DNA from: Spirosoma sp. 48-14 | Lineage (GTDB): Bacteria; Bacteroidota; Bacteroidia; Cytophagales; Spirosomataceae | Direction of reading: 5' to 3' | Assembly (NCBI RefSeq): GCF_001898575.1 | Contig: NZ_MKUD01000010.1 | Location: forward strand, 253,652-297,109 | DNA length: 43,458 nucleotides | Shown: positions 18,510-28,139 of the stretch, one piece after another | How positions within the stretch are numbered: position 1 is the first letter of the stretch | Layout of the letters: every line of letters begins with the position of its first letter | Made by a program: the position numbers and the translations under genes | Notes under the pieces: generated by a model | Database searches by the model: none | What the model saw: the letters and a program-made list of their open reading frames with translations, nothing else | What the model was told of the DNA's origin: nothing

Positions 18510-18892
18510 TAAATTACTTTTCATGATAAGATTGCATAGCCTGTTTTGGGACTCTTGAGGTTTTGGGGATAGGATTAGTTTTATAATTTATTCGAAAAAT
18601 CAAAATGTTCTCAATGTACTTCAGTAATAAATTGATATGAAGAAATGAGTAAACTTTTATAAAAAAGCTCGATTTTACCGTTTTTCATAAGTAATAGTAG
18701 GTGGGAACTATGTATATAAATAATCATATTTTTTAATAAGGTTGGTTACGACGTATTGAATGTTTATTATACGGCTATTAGGGTAAATAAGTATTAACAT
18801 TATTGTTTATTAAATAAATTTAGTAATTTTTTTTAGTAGTTTTGTAGGTAGACAAAATAGCCTATTATTGTGATTTTTACCGATTCATCTAT
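18510..18892. promoter_or_regulatory. AT-rich leader of the FIST/kinase operon with candidate -7 element at 18837-18844
   Basis: About 380 bp of A/T-rich sequence without a supported gene. TAGTTTTG at 18837-18844 fits TAnnTTTG and sits about 50 bp before the FIST ATG; no correctly spaced -33 TTG was found. Otherwise I see nothing in it. Confidence 0.45.
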
Positions 18893-20032
18893 ATGAAAAT
18901 AAGGCAATCCAGATTTTCGGCGAATAACTGGGAAATAGTTTCTGAAACTTCAGATTTTCTAGCCGAAAAAGCACAATTAGTATTAGCTTTTGGAGGGCGG
19001 AAATTGTTAGAGTCAATAGATTCTTACGGCTATTTACGGGAAATTTATCCGAATGCCCAAATTGTCATCAATTCAACATCCGGCGAAATTTTAGCTGATA
19101 AAGTTTATGACGATACCTTAGTAGTAACGTCGGTACTGTTCGAAAAGTCGATGGTTCGAACCGTGCAGTTTGATATTAGCAACCACAAAGATAGTGGACG
19201 AGTTGGCGAGCAGGTCGCACAAGCACTCGATGGCGAAGAACTGGCCGGAATTATCCTCATCTCAGACGGAGGAGTCGTTAATGGAAGTGAACTAACAGGC
19301 GCGACCAACCGATGCCTGAATCGGCAAGTGCCCGTAATTGGCGGTCTGGCAGGCGATGCTGATCGGTTCGAGCGAACCCTGGTTGGAGCGAATCAAAATC
19401 CAGAGTCCGGTAAAGTGGTAGGTATCGGCCTGTATGGACAGGAGTTAAAAATAGGTCATGGAACAATGGGGGGCTGGGATGTTTTTGGCCCCGAACGCGA
19501 AGTGACAAAGTCGACGTACAATGAATTATACCAGATTGATGATCGGAGTGCGCTGGATTTATACAAAGATTATCTAGGAAAATATGCCGAGGGGTTACCA
19601 GGGACAGCCCTGCTCTTTCCGCTATCGATCAAGATCACGCCCGAGTCAAGGCCGCTCGTCCGAACAATTCTTTCCATTGATGAGTCGGCAAAAAGTATGA
19701 CGTTTGCCGGCGATATTCCAGAAGGGTCAACGGTTCGGTTCATGCGACCGAATCTGGATCGCCTGGTTGAAGCTTCGGCAACGGCTGCGCAGAATTCATT
19801 GACACAACTGGGTACCACGCCTGAGTTAGCGTTATTGATAAGCTGTGTAGGGCGAAAACTAGTATTGGGGCAGCGGACGGAAGAAGAAGTAGAAGTCGCT
19901 CGTGGGATTTTCGGTAATGAACCTTGTATCACCGGCTTCTATTCATATGGTGAAATTGCTCCAGCCGGACCTAACTCGCCCGGCGAACTGCATAACCAAA
20001 CCATGACTATAACTATTTTTTCGGAGCAGTAA
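18893..20032 (+). CDS. FIST-domain sensor protein (FIST_N and FIST_C)
   Basis: The 379-aa soluble protein has the FIST N-terminal module (residues about 30-220, with LVLAFGG, GIILISDGGVVNG, VPVIGGLAGD) and the C-terminal module (about 225-375) ending in the family signature GFYSYGEIAP. FIST proteins are thought to bind small ligands, perhaps amino acids, and usually work with signalling domains. Here the gene is separate but only 3 bp ahead of a soluble hybrid kinase, so the pair probably forms a ligand-sensing complex (inference). No signal peptide or membrane span is seen, so sensing is intracellular. Confidence 0.92.
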   Translation: MKIRQSRFSANNWEIVSETSDFLAEKAQLVLAFGGRKLLESIDSYGYLREIYPNAQIVINSTSGEILADKVYDDTLVVTSVLFEKSMVRTVQFDISNHKDSGRVGEQVAQALDGEELAGIILISDGGVVNGSELTGATNRCLNRQVPVIGGLAGDADRFERTLVGANQNPESGKVVGIGLYGQELKIGHGTMGGWDVFGPEREVTKSTYNELYQIDDRSALDLYKDYLGKYAEGLPGTALLFPLSIKITPESRPLVRTILSIDESAKSMTFAGDIPEGSTVRFMRPNLDRLVEASATAAQNSLTQLGTTPELALLISCVGRKLVLGQRTEEEVEVARGIFGNEPCITGFYSYGEIAPAGPNSPGELHNQTMTITIFSEQ

Positions 20033-20035
20033 GTA

Positions 20036-21565
20036 ATGAATGAGGCATCGCTACACAAAACATTAGTACGTCAGATAAATCGGCATTTGACAAAGGAGTG
20101 CCTTCAGAATGAAAATCTGCAACAGTTCATTCAGTCGGTAAATGAATCCTACCAGAACTTTGCCCGCGATAATGAACTTCTGGAGCATTCGGCAATATTG
20201 AATGATCGGGAGTATTCGAAAGTTAATCTGCGGTTAAAAGAAGAGGTTAGCCAGCGCCGGGAGTCAGTTGAGAAACTGATGGAAGCTATTGTGCTGATCG
20301 AAGTTCCAGAAGGGGAGTCGATTGCCGATTTTGATAATAATAATCTCGTTGGGCTGGTTAATTTTCTGCAGCGGCAGATTGAGTATCGTAAAAATACTGA
20401 GGCTGAGTTGAGGCAGGCAAAGGAAGAGGCTGAAAAAGCAACCCAGGCCAAGTCGGACTTTCTTTCCATGATGAGTCACGAAATCCGAACTCCCCTTAAC
20501 GGAATTGTCGGTATGACGTATCTGATGCTTCAGGAAGAAGTGCCGCCAACGATGGTTGAGAACCTGAAAACGCTCCAGTTCTCCATCGAACATCTGCAAG
20601 CCTTGATCAACGATATCCTGGACTTTAGCAAGATCGAAGCCGGAAAAGTTGAACTCGAAGAAACCACGTTCGATTTCAAACAACTGGTCTCGAATATAAA
20701 ACGGGCTCAGCAGGCAAAAGCACAGGAGAAAGGCAATCGGATTCGATTGATGATCGATGACGATATTCCGAATGCATTGATTGGCGATTCACTCCGAATT
20801 GGTCAGGTACTAACGAACCTGGTTTCCAATGCAATCAAGTTTACGCATCATGGAACCATCACCATCGAACTGGCGCTGGAGAACCGTACCGAAGAAATGG
20901 CATCGATTTTCGTATCGGTTCAGGATACGGGCATTGGTATTGCTCCCGATAAACAGGAAGCTATTTTCAACATGTTTACCCAGGCTAACTCAGCTACTAC
21001 CCGTAAATTCGGAGGAACTGGTTTGGGCCTGGTCATCACTAAAAAGTTGCTGGAACTGTATGGAAGTGCCATTCGGGTTGAGAGCCAGGAAGGTAAAGGT
21101 GCAACATTCTCGTTCATTTTAAACTTGCCAATTAGTCAATCCGCAGCGGTTACATTGGCGGTTCCCGACGCTGTAGATGATAAAACCCTGAAAGGACTGC
21201 ATATTCTGTTGGTCGAGGATTATCCGGTTAATGTCAAGGTTGCTCTGAAGTTTCTGCATAAATGGGGTATTGAAGTGGATACCGCCGAGAATGGCCAGGT
21301 GGGCGTGGATAAGTGCCGAGCCAATAACTATGATCTGGTATTAATGGACTTGCAGATGCCTGTAATGGATGGCTATACGGCTGCCGCCGAAATCAGAAAA
21401 ATGAACTCTCGTATTCCAATTGTGGCCTTGACTGCTTCAGCGACATTTAGCAATCGTGACCGGGCAGTACATGTCGGAATGGATGATTATGTAACCAAAC
21501 CGTTTAATCCTAAGGATTTATTTAATAAAATTGCAAAATATAGCCAGCGTATACCCGGTAATTGA
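20036..21565 (+). CDS. Soluble hybrid histidine kinase (HisKA-HATPase-REC)
   Basis: The 509-aa protein has no membrane span. Residues 1-140 are helical and coiled-coil-like, with no PAS domain obvious. H148 in MMSHEIRTPLNG is the autophosphorylation site. The ATPase has the N box (LTNLVSNAIKFT), DTGIGI and GGTGLGL. The C-terminal receiver (about 390-505) has the acceptor D438 in LMDLQMPVMDG, ALTASA and VTKPF. All catalytic residues look intact. It follows the FIST gene by 3 bp and precedes an HPt gene by 45 bp, so phosphate should run H148 to D438 to the HPt histidine. The input is presumably the FIST protein. Confidence 0.95.
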   Translation: MNEASLHKTLVRQINRHLTKECLQNENLQQFIQSVNESYQNFARDNELLEHSAILNDREYSKVNLRLKEEVSQRRESVEKLMEAIVLIEVPEGESIADFDNNNLVGLVNFLQRQIEYRKNTEAELRQAKEEAEKATQAKSDFLSMMSHEIRTPLNGIVGMTYLMLQEEVPPTMVENLKTLQFSIEHLQALINDILDFSKIEAGKVELEETTFDFKQLVSNIKRAQQAKAQEKGNRIRLMIDDDIPNALIGDSLRIGQVLTNLVSNAIKFTHHGTITIELALENRTEEMASIFVSVQDTGIGIAPDKQEAIFNMFTQANSATTRKFGGTGLGLVITKKLLELYGSAIRVESQEGKGATFSFILNLPISQSAAVTLAVPDAVDDKTLKGLHILLVEDYPVNVKVALKFLHKWGIEVDTAENGQVGVDKCRANNYDLVLMDLQMPVMDGYTAAAEIRKMNSRIPIVALTASATFSNRDRAVHVGMDDYVTKPFNPKDLFNKIAKYSQRIPGN

Positions 21566-21610
21566 TCGGTAGGCGACAAGTTTCTTTTTATTTAGTTAAG
21601 GTTCTTAACC

Positions 21611-21985
21611 ATGGAAAATTTTAATTCGGCTAGTTTGCATACTATCGATTATGATCGTTTGAATGAACTATATGATGGTGATAATGAGCAGATAGCCAGC
21701 CTTTTCGAACTGTTTCTGGATGAAGTATTTCCTGATTTTCAGGAAATAGAACGAGAAATAGATCAGCAAAATTGGGCAGACGTGGCTAAAACAGCGCATA
21801 AAATGCTACCCTGGGTCGGAATGGTTGGTTTGACGGCTTTGGAAGGAAAACTCCGCAGCATAGAAGCACAGGCCAAAACAGATCGCAATCCGGAAGAAAT
21901 AAAGTTGGCCTGGAGCCAGTTTAAGCTTGGTTTGGATAAGGCAACACCCCTGATTCGTGAAGAGTTAGCCCGGCTGACCAGTTAA
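21611..21985 (+). CDS. Stand-alone HPt phosphotransfer protein
   Basis: The 124-aa helical protein has the HPt signature AHKMLPWVGMVGLTALEGKL, with phospho-accepting H63. Its size and four-helix pattern fit a single HPt domain. It would take phosphate from the hybrid kinase receiver encoded just upstream and pass it to a final response regulator, which is not in this operon. The only other receiver nearby (14928-15437) has Glu at the acceptor position and so is a poor target. Transcription should stop at the palindrome at 22018-22051. Confidence 0.92.
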   Translation: MENFNSASLHTIDYDRLNELYDGDNEQIASLFELFLDEVFPDFQEIEREIDQQNWADVAKTAHKMLPWVGMVGLTALEGKLRSIEAQAKTDRNPEEIKLAWSQFKLGLDKATPLIREELARLTS

Positions 21986-22017
21986 GCACGGAAGCAATTT
22001 CGTACGTTGATGAACAG

Positions 22018-22051
22018 ACAAAAGCCTTTCGATTAGTCGAAAGGCTTTTGT
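22018..22051. terminator. Bidirectional terminator between convergent genes
   Basis: Perfect 15-bp arms, 22018-22032 and 22037-22051, with a 4-base TTAG loop. It has an A-run on the left arm and a T-run on the right arm, so it can end transcription of both the HPt operon and the converging glycosyltransferase. Confidence 0.9.
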
Positions 22052-22081
22052 CATTATAGTCTCTTTAAAAGCACTTTCCGG

Positions 22082-23281
22082 TTAAGCGGTTTCCTGTTGA
22101 GATTCTGACGTTTCAGTGTGGGGCGTATGTAGGAATTTTTTGCCAGCCTGCTTAAAGTTCAATAAGGTACGCATCATACTCAGGATGAGTTGTGGTAATA
22201 CCATAAAGTCGTTGAAAGAGATTTTTCGCCATAAATACAAGGGAATCGATATAGCCAGACTAAATGACAAGATACCAATCAGCCCAGCCGAGAAGGCTAA
22301 TAACGCAGGATTATAGATAACCAGATTAATAAAGAAAAGCAGAAACACAGCCACCAGTAATAAAGTCCGGGGAAGGAGCAGCGATTTCAGCAGGGCATTG
22401 AATGCATGAATATTCCCACGGGTTAACTGGTTCATACCAATAGCAAAGTATTCTTTAATAAAATACACCTGTGCTGCTGTCCAGCGGGTGCGCTGGCGTT
22501 CAAAAACGGCTAAATTCTGAACTTTCTCATCGAAGATAAATGCTTTGTGCAGGTAGCCGATTTTAATCCCATCAATCAGGAGTAGCATCTCGAGTTCCTT
22601 ATCGTACCCACTAACCGTTTGTATCATATTCATCGCCCGTTTCATGGCTGTAGGCTCGAATCCCATTCCTGATCCGATCAACGTGGCCGATAGTCCTAAA
22701 GCGCGTTGGCCTGCCCGGAACAGGTTATTATTTACCTCTTCATTCATGGCATCGAAAATAGCCACGCTTGTGTTGGTATTTTTTGCCACCCGGTGCCCCT
22801 GAATCGCTTTCCATCCTTTTTCAAACGCCTGATTGATGCGCTGTAAAAAATCGGTTGCCATATGATTATCAGCATCTGAAATGACGATGATGTCGTAATA
22901 GCCTTCCGGCAGTGCATTCAGGGCGAAGCGAATTGATTTCTGAACCGTCGATTGTTCAAACGAAACAGGAATGATTTTAATCGGGTAGGTGGATAGCTGT
23001 TCCAGCGTTTCGGGTCGGAACGAATCGGCTATAACAATCAGGTCGTACCGATCGGATGGGTACGATTGCTTCAGGTTGGCTAACACCGAGCCAATAATCA
23101 CACTATCTTCTTTGTAGGCAGGAATTAATACAGCGATCCGACGCAGGGTCTTCTGCTCGATGGGCGAATCGTCAGCATGGCCAACCCGGCCAGCCACTGC
23201 GCTTAGAAATAGGTAGAATACATTGAATACCAGATAGCCAGTAACCAATAAAAGAATAAAATAATATAAAGATGCGATCAT
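22082..23281 (-). CDS. Membrane-bound processive family 2 glycosyltransferase
   Basis: The protein has 399 aa from the ATG at 23281; a TTG at 23317 would add 12 residues. One N-terminal membrane span (ASLYYFILLLVTGYLVF) precedes a GT-A domain with VLIPAYKED, the metal-binding SDADNH, GSGMGFE and the processive-enzyme motif QRTRW, followed by about three C-terminal spans. This layout matches cellulose/chitin/hyaluronan-synthase-like transferases that polymerise and export a chain. There is no BcsB or PilZ partner in the window. It is a single minus-strand gene convergent with the phosphorelay. The product polymer is unknown. Confidence 0.9.
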   Translation of the reverse strand: MIASLYYFILLLVTGYLVFNVFYLFLSAVAGRVGHADDSPIEQKTLRRIAVLIPAYKEDSVIIGSVLANLKQSYPSDRYDLIVIADSFRPETLEQLSTYPIKIIPVSFEQSTVQKSIRFALNALPEGYYDIIVISDADNHMATDFLQRINQAFEKGWKAIQGHRVAKNTNTSVAIFDAMNEEVNNNLFRAGQRALGLSATLIGSGMGFEPTAMKRAMNMIQTVSGYDKELEMLLLIDGIKIGYLHKAFIFDEKVQNLAVFERQRTRWTAAQVYFIKEYFAIGMNQLTRGNIHAFNALLKSLLLPRTLLLVAVFLLFFINLVIYNPALLAFSAGLIGILSFSLAISIPLYLWRKISFNDFMVLPQLILSMMRTLLNFKQAGKKFLHTPHTETSESQQETA

Positions 23282-23406
23282 GAGCAGGTATTGGAGGATA
23301 TTATCGCTTAGGATCAAAATAACACAAAAAAAACAAAATTAAGAAATGATGTATCTTACGTGTTTATGTAATTTGGGCTATGGTAAATAAATAGTGAATA
23401 TTTGAT

Positions 23407-23436
23407 TTTGCGATAACAACAAAGACGTTATGTTTG
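23407..23436 (+). promoter_or_regulatory. Bacteroidota-type promoter for the T9SS glycoside hydrolase
   Basis: TTTG at 23407-23410, an 18-bp spacer and TATGTTTG at 23429-23436 fit the TTTG / TAnnTTTG pattern known in this phylum. The implied leader to the ATG at 23564 is about 120 bases. Confidence 0.6.
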
Positions 23437-23563
23437 GGTTGATATATGAAAAACATGTCGTATTTTAGCGGTTTATCGTTTAAACGGCATTATGTCCTGA
23501 TCATCAACTTGTTCAATTCGTTGAATACCTCCGTAGCACAGTAAATCAAAAGCAACCTTCCAC

Positions 23564-26500
23564 ATGAAAAAAACTTTACTTCTAGTCTGTTTATCCTTTT
23601 TGACGGTTACAACGGCGGTGCTTTCAAGGCCCGGCGGAATTGCATCTTTTTTGAGCCGTACATTCGATGCGTACAGTTATCTGCTTTTTAATCGTCAGGT
23701 GAGCGAAGTTGCCTTGCCGGGGCATGTCGAAGCGGAGAATTATAGTGCTATGCAGGGCGTGCAGCCTGAAACCACTGCTGATGACGGTGGTGGACAGAAT
23801 ATCGGCAACATGGACGATGGCGACTGGATGGATTACCCGGTCAGTGTTCCGCAAACGGGCGTGTATTCGTTTCGGTTTCGGGTGGCCAATGGCTGGGTCG
23901 ATGATGCGAAGTTTGAGCTCCGTAAGGCGGATGGTACCGTACTGAAGTCCGTTGATGTACCCCGAACGGGTGGGCTTCAGAGTTGGAAAACTATTGGCGC
24001 TACAGTGCATCTGACAGCGGGTAGCCAGACGTTACGAGTATACATTGTGCGGGGAAGCTGGAATTTCAACTGGTTCGAAGCCTCCGCCAGTCGGAATTTG
24101 CCGGGTAAAATTGAAGCTGAATCATTCGATGTGGCCAGTGATGTACGACCCGAAACGACGACTGACGAAGGCGGTGGGCAGAATCTTGGATACATTGATG
24201 ATGGCGACTGGATGGATTATAATGTCAATGTAGCTTCTGCAGGGGCATATACGTTCCAGTTTCGGGTGGCCAACAGCTATGGCAATGGTATTATTTTTAT
24301 CAAAACAGAAGATGGGACTACCCTGGGTAGCGTGAATGTACCACGGACCTATGGCTGGCAGAATTGGGTTACCATCAGCACGACCGTCAATCTATCGGCA
24401 GGGAGTCAGGTACTGCGAATCTACACGAATCCGGGTACCTGGAATTTCAACTGGTTCAATGTCATTCGGAACGGTAACTCAATTCCTGGGCATCTGGAAG
24501 CAGAAGACTATACTGCCATGCAGGGCGTCCAGACCGAAACAACGGCTGATGCTACAGGTGCACTAAACGTTAGCAGTATTGATGATGGCGACTGGATGGA
24601 TTACGCCGTGAGCGTAGACCATGATGGGGTATATTCGTTCCGGTTCCGGGTAGCCAATGGTTGGGGCGATGGGGCCAAATTTGAACTCCGTAAGGCCGAT
24701 GGTACAGTGCTGAAGTCGGTCGACGTGCCACGTACGGGTGGGTTGCAAAGCTGGCAAACCATTAGTGCTACGGCTCGCCTGACAGCAGGTAGCCAGACTC
24801 TTCGGTTGTATGTAGTGAAAGGGAACTGGAATCTGAACTGGTTCGAGGCCTCAGGAAGTCGAAACCTGCCTGCAAAGATTGAAGCTGAATCATTTGATGT
24901 AGCCAGTGATGTGCGGCCCGAAACAACCTCCGACGATGGCGGTGGGCAGAATTTGGGCTATATCGACGATGGCGACTGGATGGACTATAACGTAAATGTT
25001 CCTACAGCCGGTGTTTATACGTTCCAGTTCCGGGTGGCCAATAGCTACGGAAATGGTGTCATTTTTATCAAATCGGAAGACGGTACTACCCTGGGTAGCG
25101 TTGATGTTCCGCGTACGGGTGGCTGGCAAAACTGGATGACCATTAGCACCACGGCAACGTTATCGGCAGGAAGCCAGGTGCTGCGCATTTATACGAATCC
25201 GGGTACCTGGAATTTCAACTGGTTCAATGTAATACAAGGCGGAACGGTAACGAACCCGGCTGTCATTACCTTCTCCGCTTTACCCAACAAAGCCGTCGGT
25301 GATCCTGATTTTAATCTGACGGCAACGAGTACCAACACCGAAACGCCCATTACTTATACGTCATCCAATCCATCCGTTGTGTCGGTATCGAATGCAACGG
25401 GAGCCTGGAAAGCGTCGGTCGTTGGGGCTGGTACAGCCGTTATTACAGCCTCACAGGCCGCTTCGACGTCGTTCCAGGCAGCTGCCAATGTAACCCAGAT
25501 AATCACCGTGACCGCGCCAACCGTCACGCTCGGCCAGAAAATACCCATCGATCCGAAACGCTGGTACCAGCTCAATAACGTGAGCAACGGACTTGATGGT
25601 CTGTTCGATGGGATCACGGATGTGAATGTTGAAACGGGCTGGGGTAAGGTGCTCGCCAATTACGACGCGTATTATCCGCTTCTGCAAGGTGAGTCGATGA
25701 CCATTCAGGGCATAAAATTCTATGACTTCACAGGCATCTTCACCGATAATCCGATGACGGTTTCGATCATTACAGATCAGTGGCAGCGAATTCCTATCGC
25801 TACTTTCACGGGCGATCAGTACGCTGCCTGGGTAGGGCCTTATCCGGATCGGTCTACCTCGGGCGATGCCAAATTCAAGCTTGATGTGCCGATAAGTAAT
25901 GCTCGCTATCTGGTCATCAATACCTACGGTGCGTTCCCCACAGAAATGGAATTGTATGGTTCTTACACGCCATCGACCCAGAATGAGACTGCTGTACCTG
26001 CCAAAGCGGTGAAGCTAAAGGATATGCTGGGGGTAAATGCCTACGAATGGAATTTTGAGGATGGTAACACGCCCTGGCAGATCAACGAAGCGAAGATGAA
26101 CGTGGTGAAAAGCTTTTCGGGCATCCGTCATTATATGGACTGGAATAAGCTGGAGTCCAACGAGGGCGACTATTCATATAACCCAACCCTGAGTGGCGGC
26201 TGGAACTACGATGCGATCTACGAACGCTGTAAAGCCGAAGGAATACAGGTACTGGCCTGCCTGAAAACTTTACCCGACTGGATGGTGAATACGTATCCAG
26301 CCGACCAGCGTGATGCCGAGAACGTGCCAGTGCGTTATGGGAAAGATTTTACCGACCCCAATTCCTACATCGAACAGGCGAAGGCTGGATTTCAATACAT
26401 GGCCCGGTACGGCAGCAACCCAAATGTCAATCCGGCTTTGCTCAGTGTAAATACAACCCCTCGCTGGACGGGGGATAGCCCAAACACCATCAAAATTGGC

Positions 26501-27793
26501 CTGGGGTTGATTAAGTATATCGAATGTGATAACGAGCGCGACAAATGGTGGAAGGGCCGCAAAGCCTATCAGACGGCCCGTGAATATGCTGCTAACCTGT
26601 CGGCGTTCTACGATGGGCATAAGAACACCATGGGACCCGGAGTAGGGGTGAAAAATGCCGATCCATCGGTAAAAGTAGTGATTGGTGGGCTGGCGTCTGC
26701 TTCGGCTGGGTCCGATTATGTGAAAGGTATGATCGATTGGTGTAAGCAGTATCGGGGCTATAATCCAGATGGCACCGTTAACCTGTGCTGGGATATTATC
26801 AACTACCATATGTATGCCGATAATACCTCCTCTTCGCAGAGTGGTACATCGACACGGGGAGCAGCCCCCGAAGTGGCTCCAATCAACAAAATTGCCCAGG
26901 ATTTCCGGAAAACGGCCCACCTGCAATCCTACGATATGCCTGTCTGGATTACTGAGGCTGGCTACGATGTGAATCAGGGCAGCCCACTGCGTGCAATTCC
27001 GATTGGCAATAAGTCGGCACTCGAAACCCAGGGCGACTGGATTTTACGGACGGCCCTGCTTTACGCTCGGGAGGGTATTGAGAAATTGTTCTTCTATCAG
27101 CTTTACGACGACAATGGATCGGGCGGTATGTTCGGCACCTCAGGGCTGGCTAATGGCGATAACCTGACCCGTCGGCCCGCTGCCGATTTCCTGTATCAGA
27201 CCAATAAGCTGTTTGGTGAATACGTCTACAAGGAGACACTCGCTCGCGACCCCTTTGTTGATCGGTACGAAAAAGATGGCAAATCGGCCTATGTGCTGGT
27301 TGTACCGGACGAGATAGGCCGTACGGCAACTTACACGCTCGATTTAGGATCGGCTACTCAGGCGCAGATTTATCGGCCGAAAGTGGGCAGCAATGACATG
27401 GAGTTACAAACAGTTAATACGAATCAGGGCAAGCTTCAACTAACTGTGACCGAAACCCCCATGTTTGTGATGGCTGGTACGGCATCTCCCAATGGGCGGG
27501 TGGCTGCCAGTATCAATTCGGAAGAAAAGAGCCTGGCTGAGTCCATTCGTGTTTATCCCAATCCGACAACCAGTTATGTGAGTATTGATGTAGAGCGAAT
27601 CAGCAATTCTCCCCTCGATGTAACCTTGTTTGATGCCGGACAGGGCCGCGTTCAGCAGTCTACTCAGATTCAGAAAACCGGCGATCGGTTTTCTGAAAAA
27701 CTAGATCTGACTCAACTAGCCGTTGGGGTATATATTCTGGAGATCAAGCAGGATGGCGAACGCGTTCAGCAGAAAGTCTTGCGAGTGCATTAA
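23564..27793 (+). CDS. T9SS-exported multimodular glycoside hydrolase (clan GH-A-like) with four CBM6-like domains
   Basis: The 1409-aa secreted protein has a signal peptide (MKKTLLLVCLSFLTVTTAVL), then four CBM6-like carbohydrate-binding modules at about 51-177, 178-304, 307-433 and 434-558, each with DDGDWMDY. A bacterial Ig-like domain (about 560-652) and a discoidin-like domain (about 660-800) follow. The catalytic TIM barrel spans about 815-1230 with candidate acid/base E991 (in IECDNERD) and nucleophile E1131 (in WITEAGYD), the usual GH-A placement, recalling GH39/GH5-type enzymes; exact family unsure. The end (about 1318-1409, VYPNPTTSYVSI...GVYILEIK) is a type A T9SS sorting domain, so the enzyme should be secreted or surface-anchored. 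Substrate probably a plant or microbial polysaccharide. Confidence 0.93.
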   Translation: MKKTLLLVCLSFLTVTTAVLSRPGGIASFLSRTFDAYSYLLFNRQVSEVALPGHVEAENYSAMQGVQPETTADDGGGQNIGNMDDGDWMDYPVSVPQTGVYSFRFRVANGWVDDAKFELRKADGTVLKSVDVPRTGGLQSWKTIGATVHLTAGSQTLRVYIVRGSWNFNWFEASASRNLPGKIEAESFDVASDVRPETTTDEGGGQNLGYIDDGDWMDYNVNVASAGAYTFQFRVANSYGNGIIFIKTEDGTTLGSVNVPRTYGWQNWVTISTTVNLSAGSQVLRIYTNPGTWNFNWFNVIRNGNSIPGHLEAEDYTAMQGVQTETTADATGALNVSSIDDGDWMDYAVSVDHDGVYSFRFRVANGWGDGAKFELRKADGTVLKSVDVPRTGGLQSWQTISATARLTAGSQTLRLYVVKGNWNLNWFEASGSRNLPAKIEAESFDVASDVRPETTSDDGGGQNLGYIDDGDWMDYNVNVPTAGVYTFQFRVANSYGNGVIFIKSEDGTTLGSVDVPRTGGWQNWMTISTTATLSAGSQVLRIYTNPGTWNFNWFNVIQGGTVTNPAVITFSALPNKAVGDPDFNLTATSTNTETPITYTSSNPSVVSVSNATGAWKASVVGAGTAVITASQAASTSFQAAANVTQIITVTAPTVTLGQKIPIDPKRWYQLNNVSNGLDGLFDGITDVNVETGWGKVLANYDAYYPLLQGESMTIQGIKFYDFTGIFTDNPMTVSIITDQWQRIPIATFTGDQYAAWVGPYPDRSTSGDAKFKLDVPISNARYLVINTYGAFPTEMELYGSYTPSTQNETAVPAKAVKLKDMLGVNAYEWNFEDGNTPWQINEAKMNVVKSFSGIRHYMDWNKLESNEGDYSYNPTLSGGWNYDAIYERCKAEGIQVLACLKTLPDWMVNTYPADQRDAENVPVRYGKDFTDPNSYIEQAKAGFQYMARYGSNPNVNPALLSVNTTPRWTGDSPNTIKIGLGLIKYIECDNERDKWWKGRKAYQTAREYAANLSAFYDGHKNTMGPGVGVKNADPSVKVVIGGLASASAGSDYVKGMIDWCKQYRGYNPDGTVNLCWDIINYHMYADNTSSSQSGTSTRGAAPEVAPINKIAQDFRKTAHLQSYDMPVWITEAGYDVNQGSPLRAIPIGNKSALETQGDWILRTALLYAREGIEKLFFYQLYDDNGSGGMFGTSGLANGDNLTRRPAADFLYQTNKLFGEYVYKETLARDPFVDRYEKDGKSAYVLVVPDEIGRTATYTLDLGSATQAQIYRPKVGSNDMELQTVNTNQGKLQLTVTETPMFVMAGTASPNGRVAASINSEEKSLAESIRVYPNPTTSYVSIDVERISNSPLDVTLFDAGQGRVQQSTQIQKTGDRFSEKLDLTQLAVGVYILEIKQDGERVQQKVLRVH
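23714..25237 (+). repeat. A-B-A'-B' tandem duplication of CBM6-like modules
   Basis: Two copies of a roughly 770-bp unit (23714-24481 and 24482-25237), each made of two different CBM6-like modules. A resembles A' and B resembles B' far more than A resembles B. Modules B and B' keep runs of identical bases, for example the CGGGTACCTGGAATTTCAAC stretch near 24433 and again near 25200. This points to a recent duplication or gene conversion of the pair. Confidence 0.9.
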
Positions 27794-27821
27794 ACGTAGA
27801 GTATCATAAATTGGTTAGCAG

Positions 27822-27872
27822 CGCTGGGTTTAACGATTCGGGAGTACCCGTTGAGTTGAACCCAGCGTTTTT
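27822..27872 (+). terminator. Intrinsic terminator after the glycoside hydrolase
   Basis: Arms 27822-27834 and 27855-27867 pair with one mismatch (13 bp) and are followed directly by TTTTT at 27868-27872. The hairpin lies about 30 bp after the stop codon. Confidence 0.85.
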
Positions 27873-27911
27873 ATTGGTACTTGTTAAGAAGTGTTTAGGG
27901 TAAATAAGCCC

Positions 27912-27945
27912 AATAAGTAAACTATTGGTGATTAGTTTACTTATT
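27912..27945. promoter_or_regulatory. 13-bp inverted repeat, candidate operator upstream of the terpenoid operon
   Basis: 27912-27924 pairs perfectly with 27933-27945 around an 8-base spacer. The arms are A/T-rich (AATAAGTAAACTA). It lies after the preceding terminator and about 195 bp before the ATG at 28140, where a regulator dimer could bind. It might instead be a weak second hairpin. No convincing TAnnTTTG element was found in 27946-28139. Confidence 0.5.
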
Positions 27946-28139
27946 AAACGGTATGTATCGTGAGGATAAGTTATATTAGGAGTTAGGATTTGCAGTTGAT
28001 TATACTGATGATAGCAAAATGGTTAAGGGTTTATTTTGTTAGTTACCTCTAATTGATAATCTTTCATTTGTGTTTTCTTAAATTGCAGATTTCTCTACTG
28101 GCTTTAAAACTACTTTCAACGATCTCTGCTTAATCCTGT

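Noticed and set aside
23714..25237. Regular repeats that might be taken for a CRISPR or other array
   Set aside because: The repeats are in-frame protein modules of about 380 bp, not short repeats with unique spacers.
26270..26926. 218-codon open frame on the minus strand
   Set aside because: It lies opposite the catalytic domain of the glycoside hydrolase, whose active-site motifs are clear in the plus frame.
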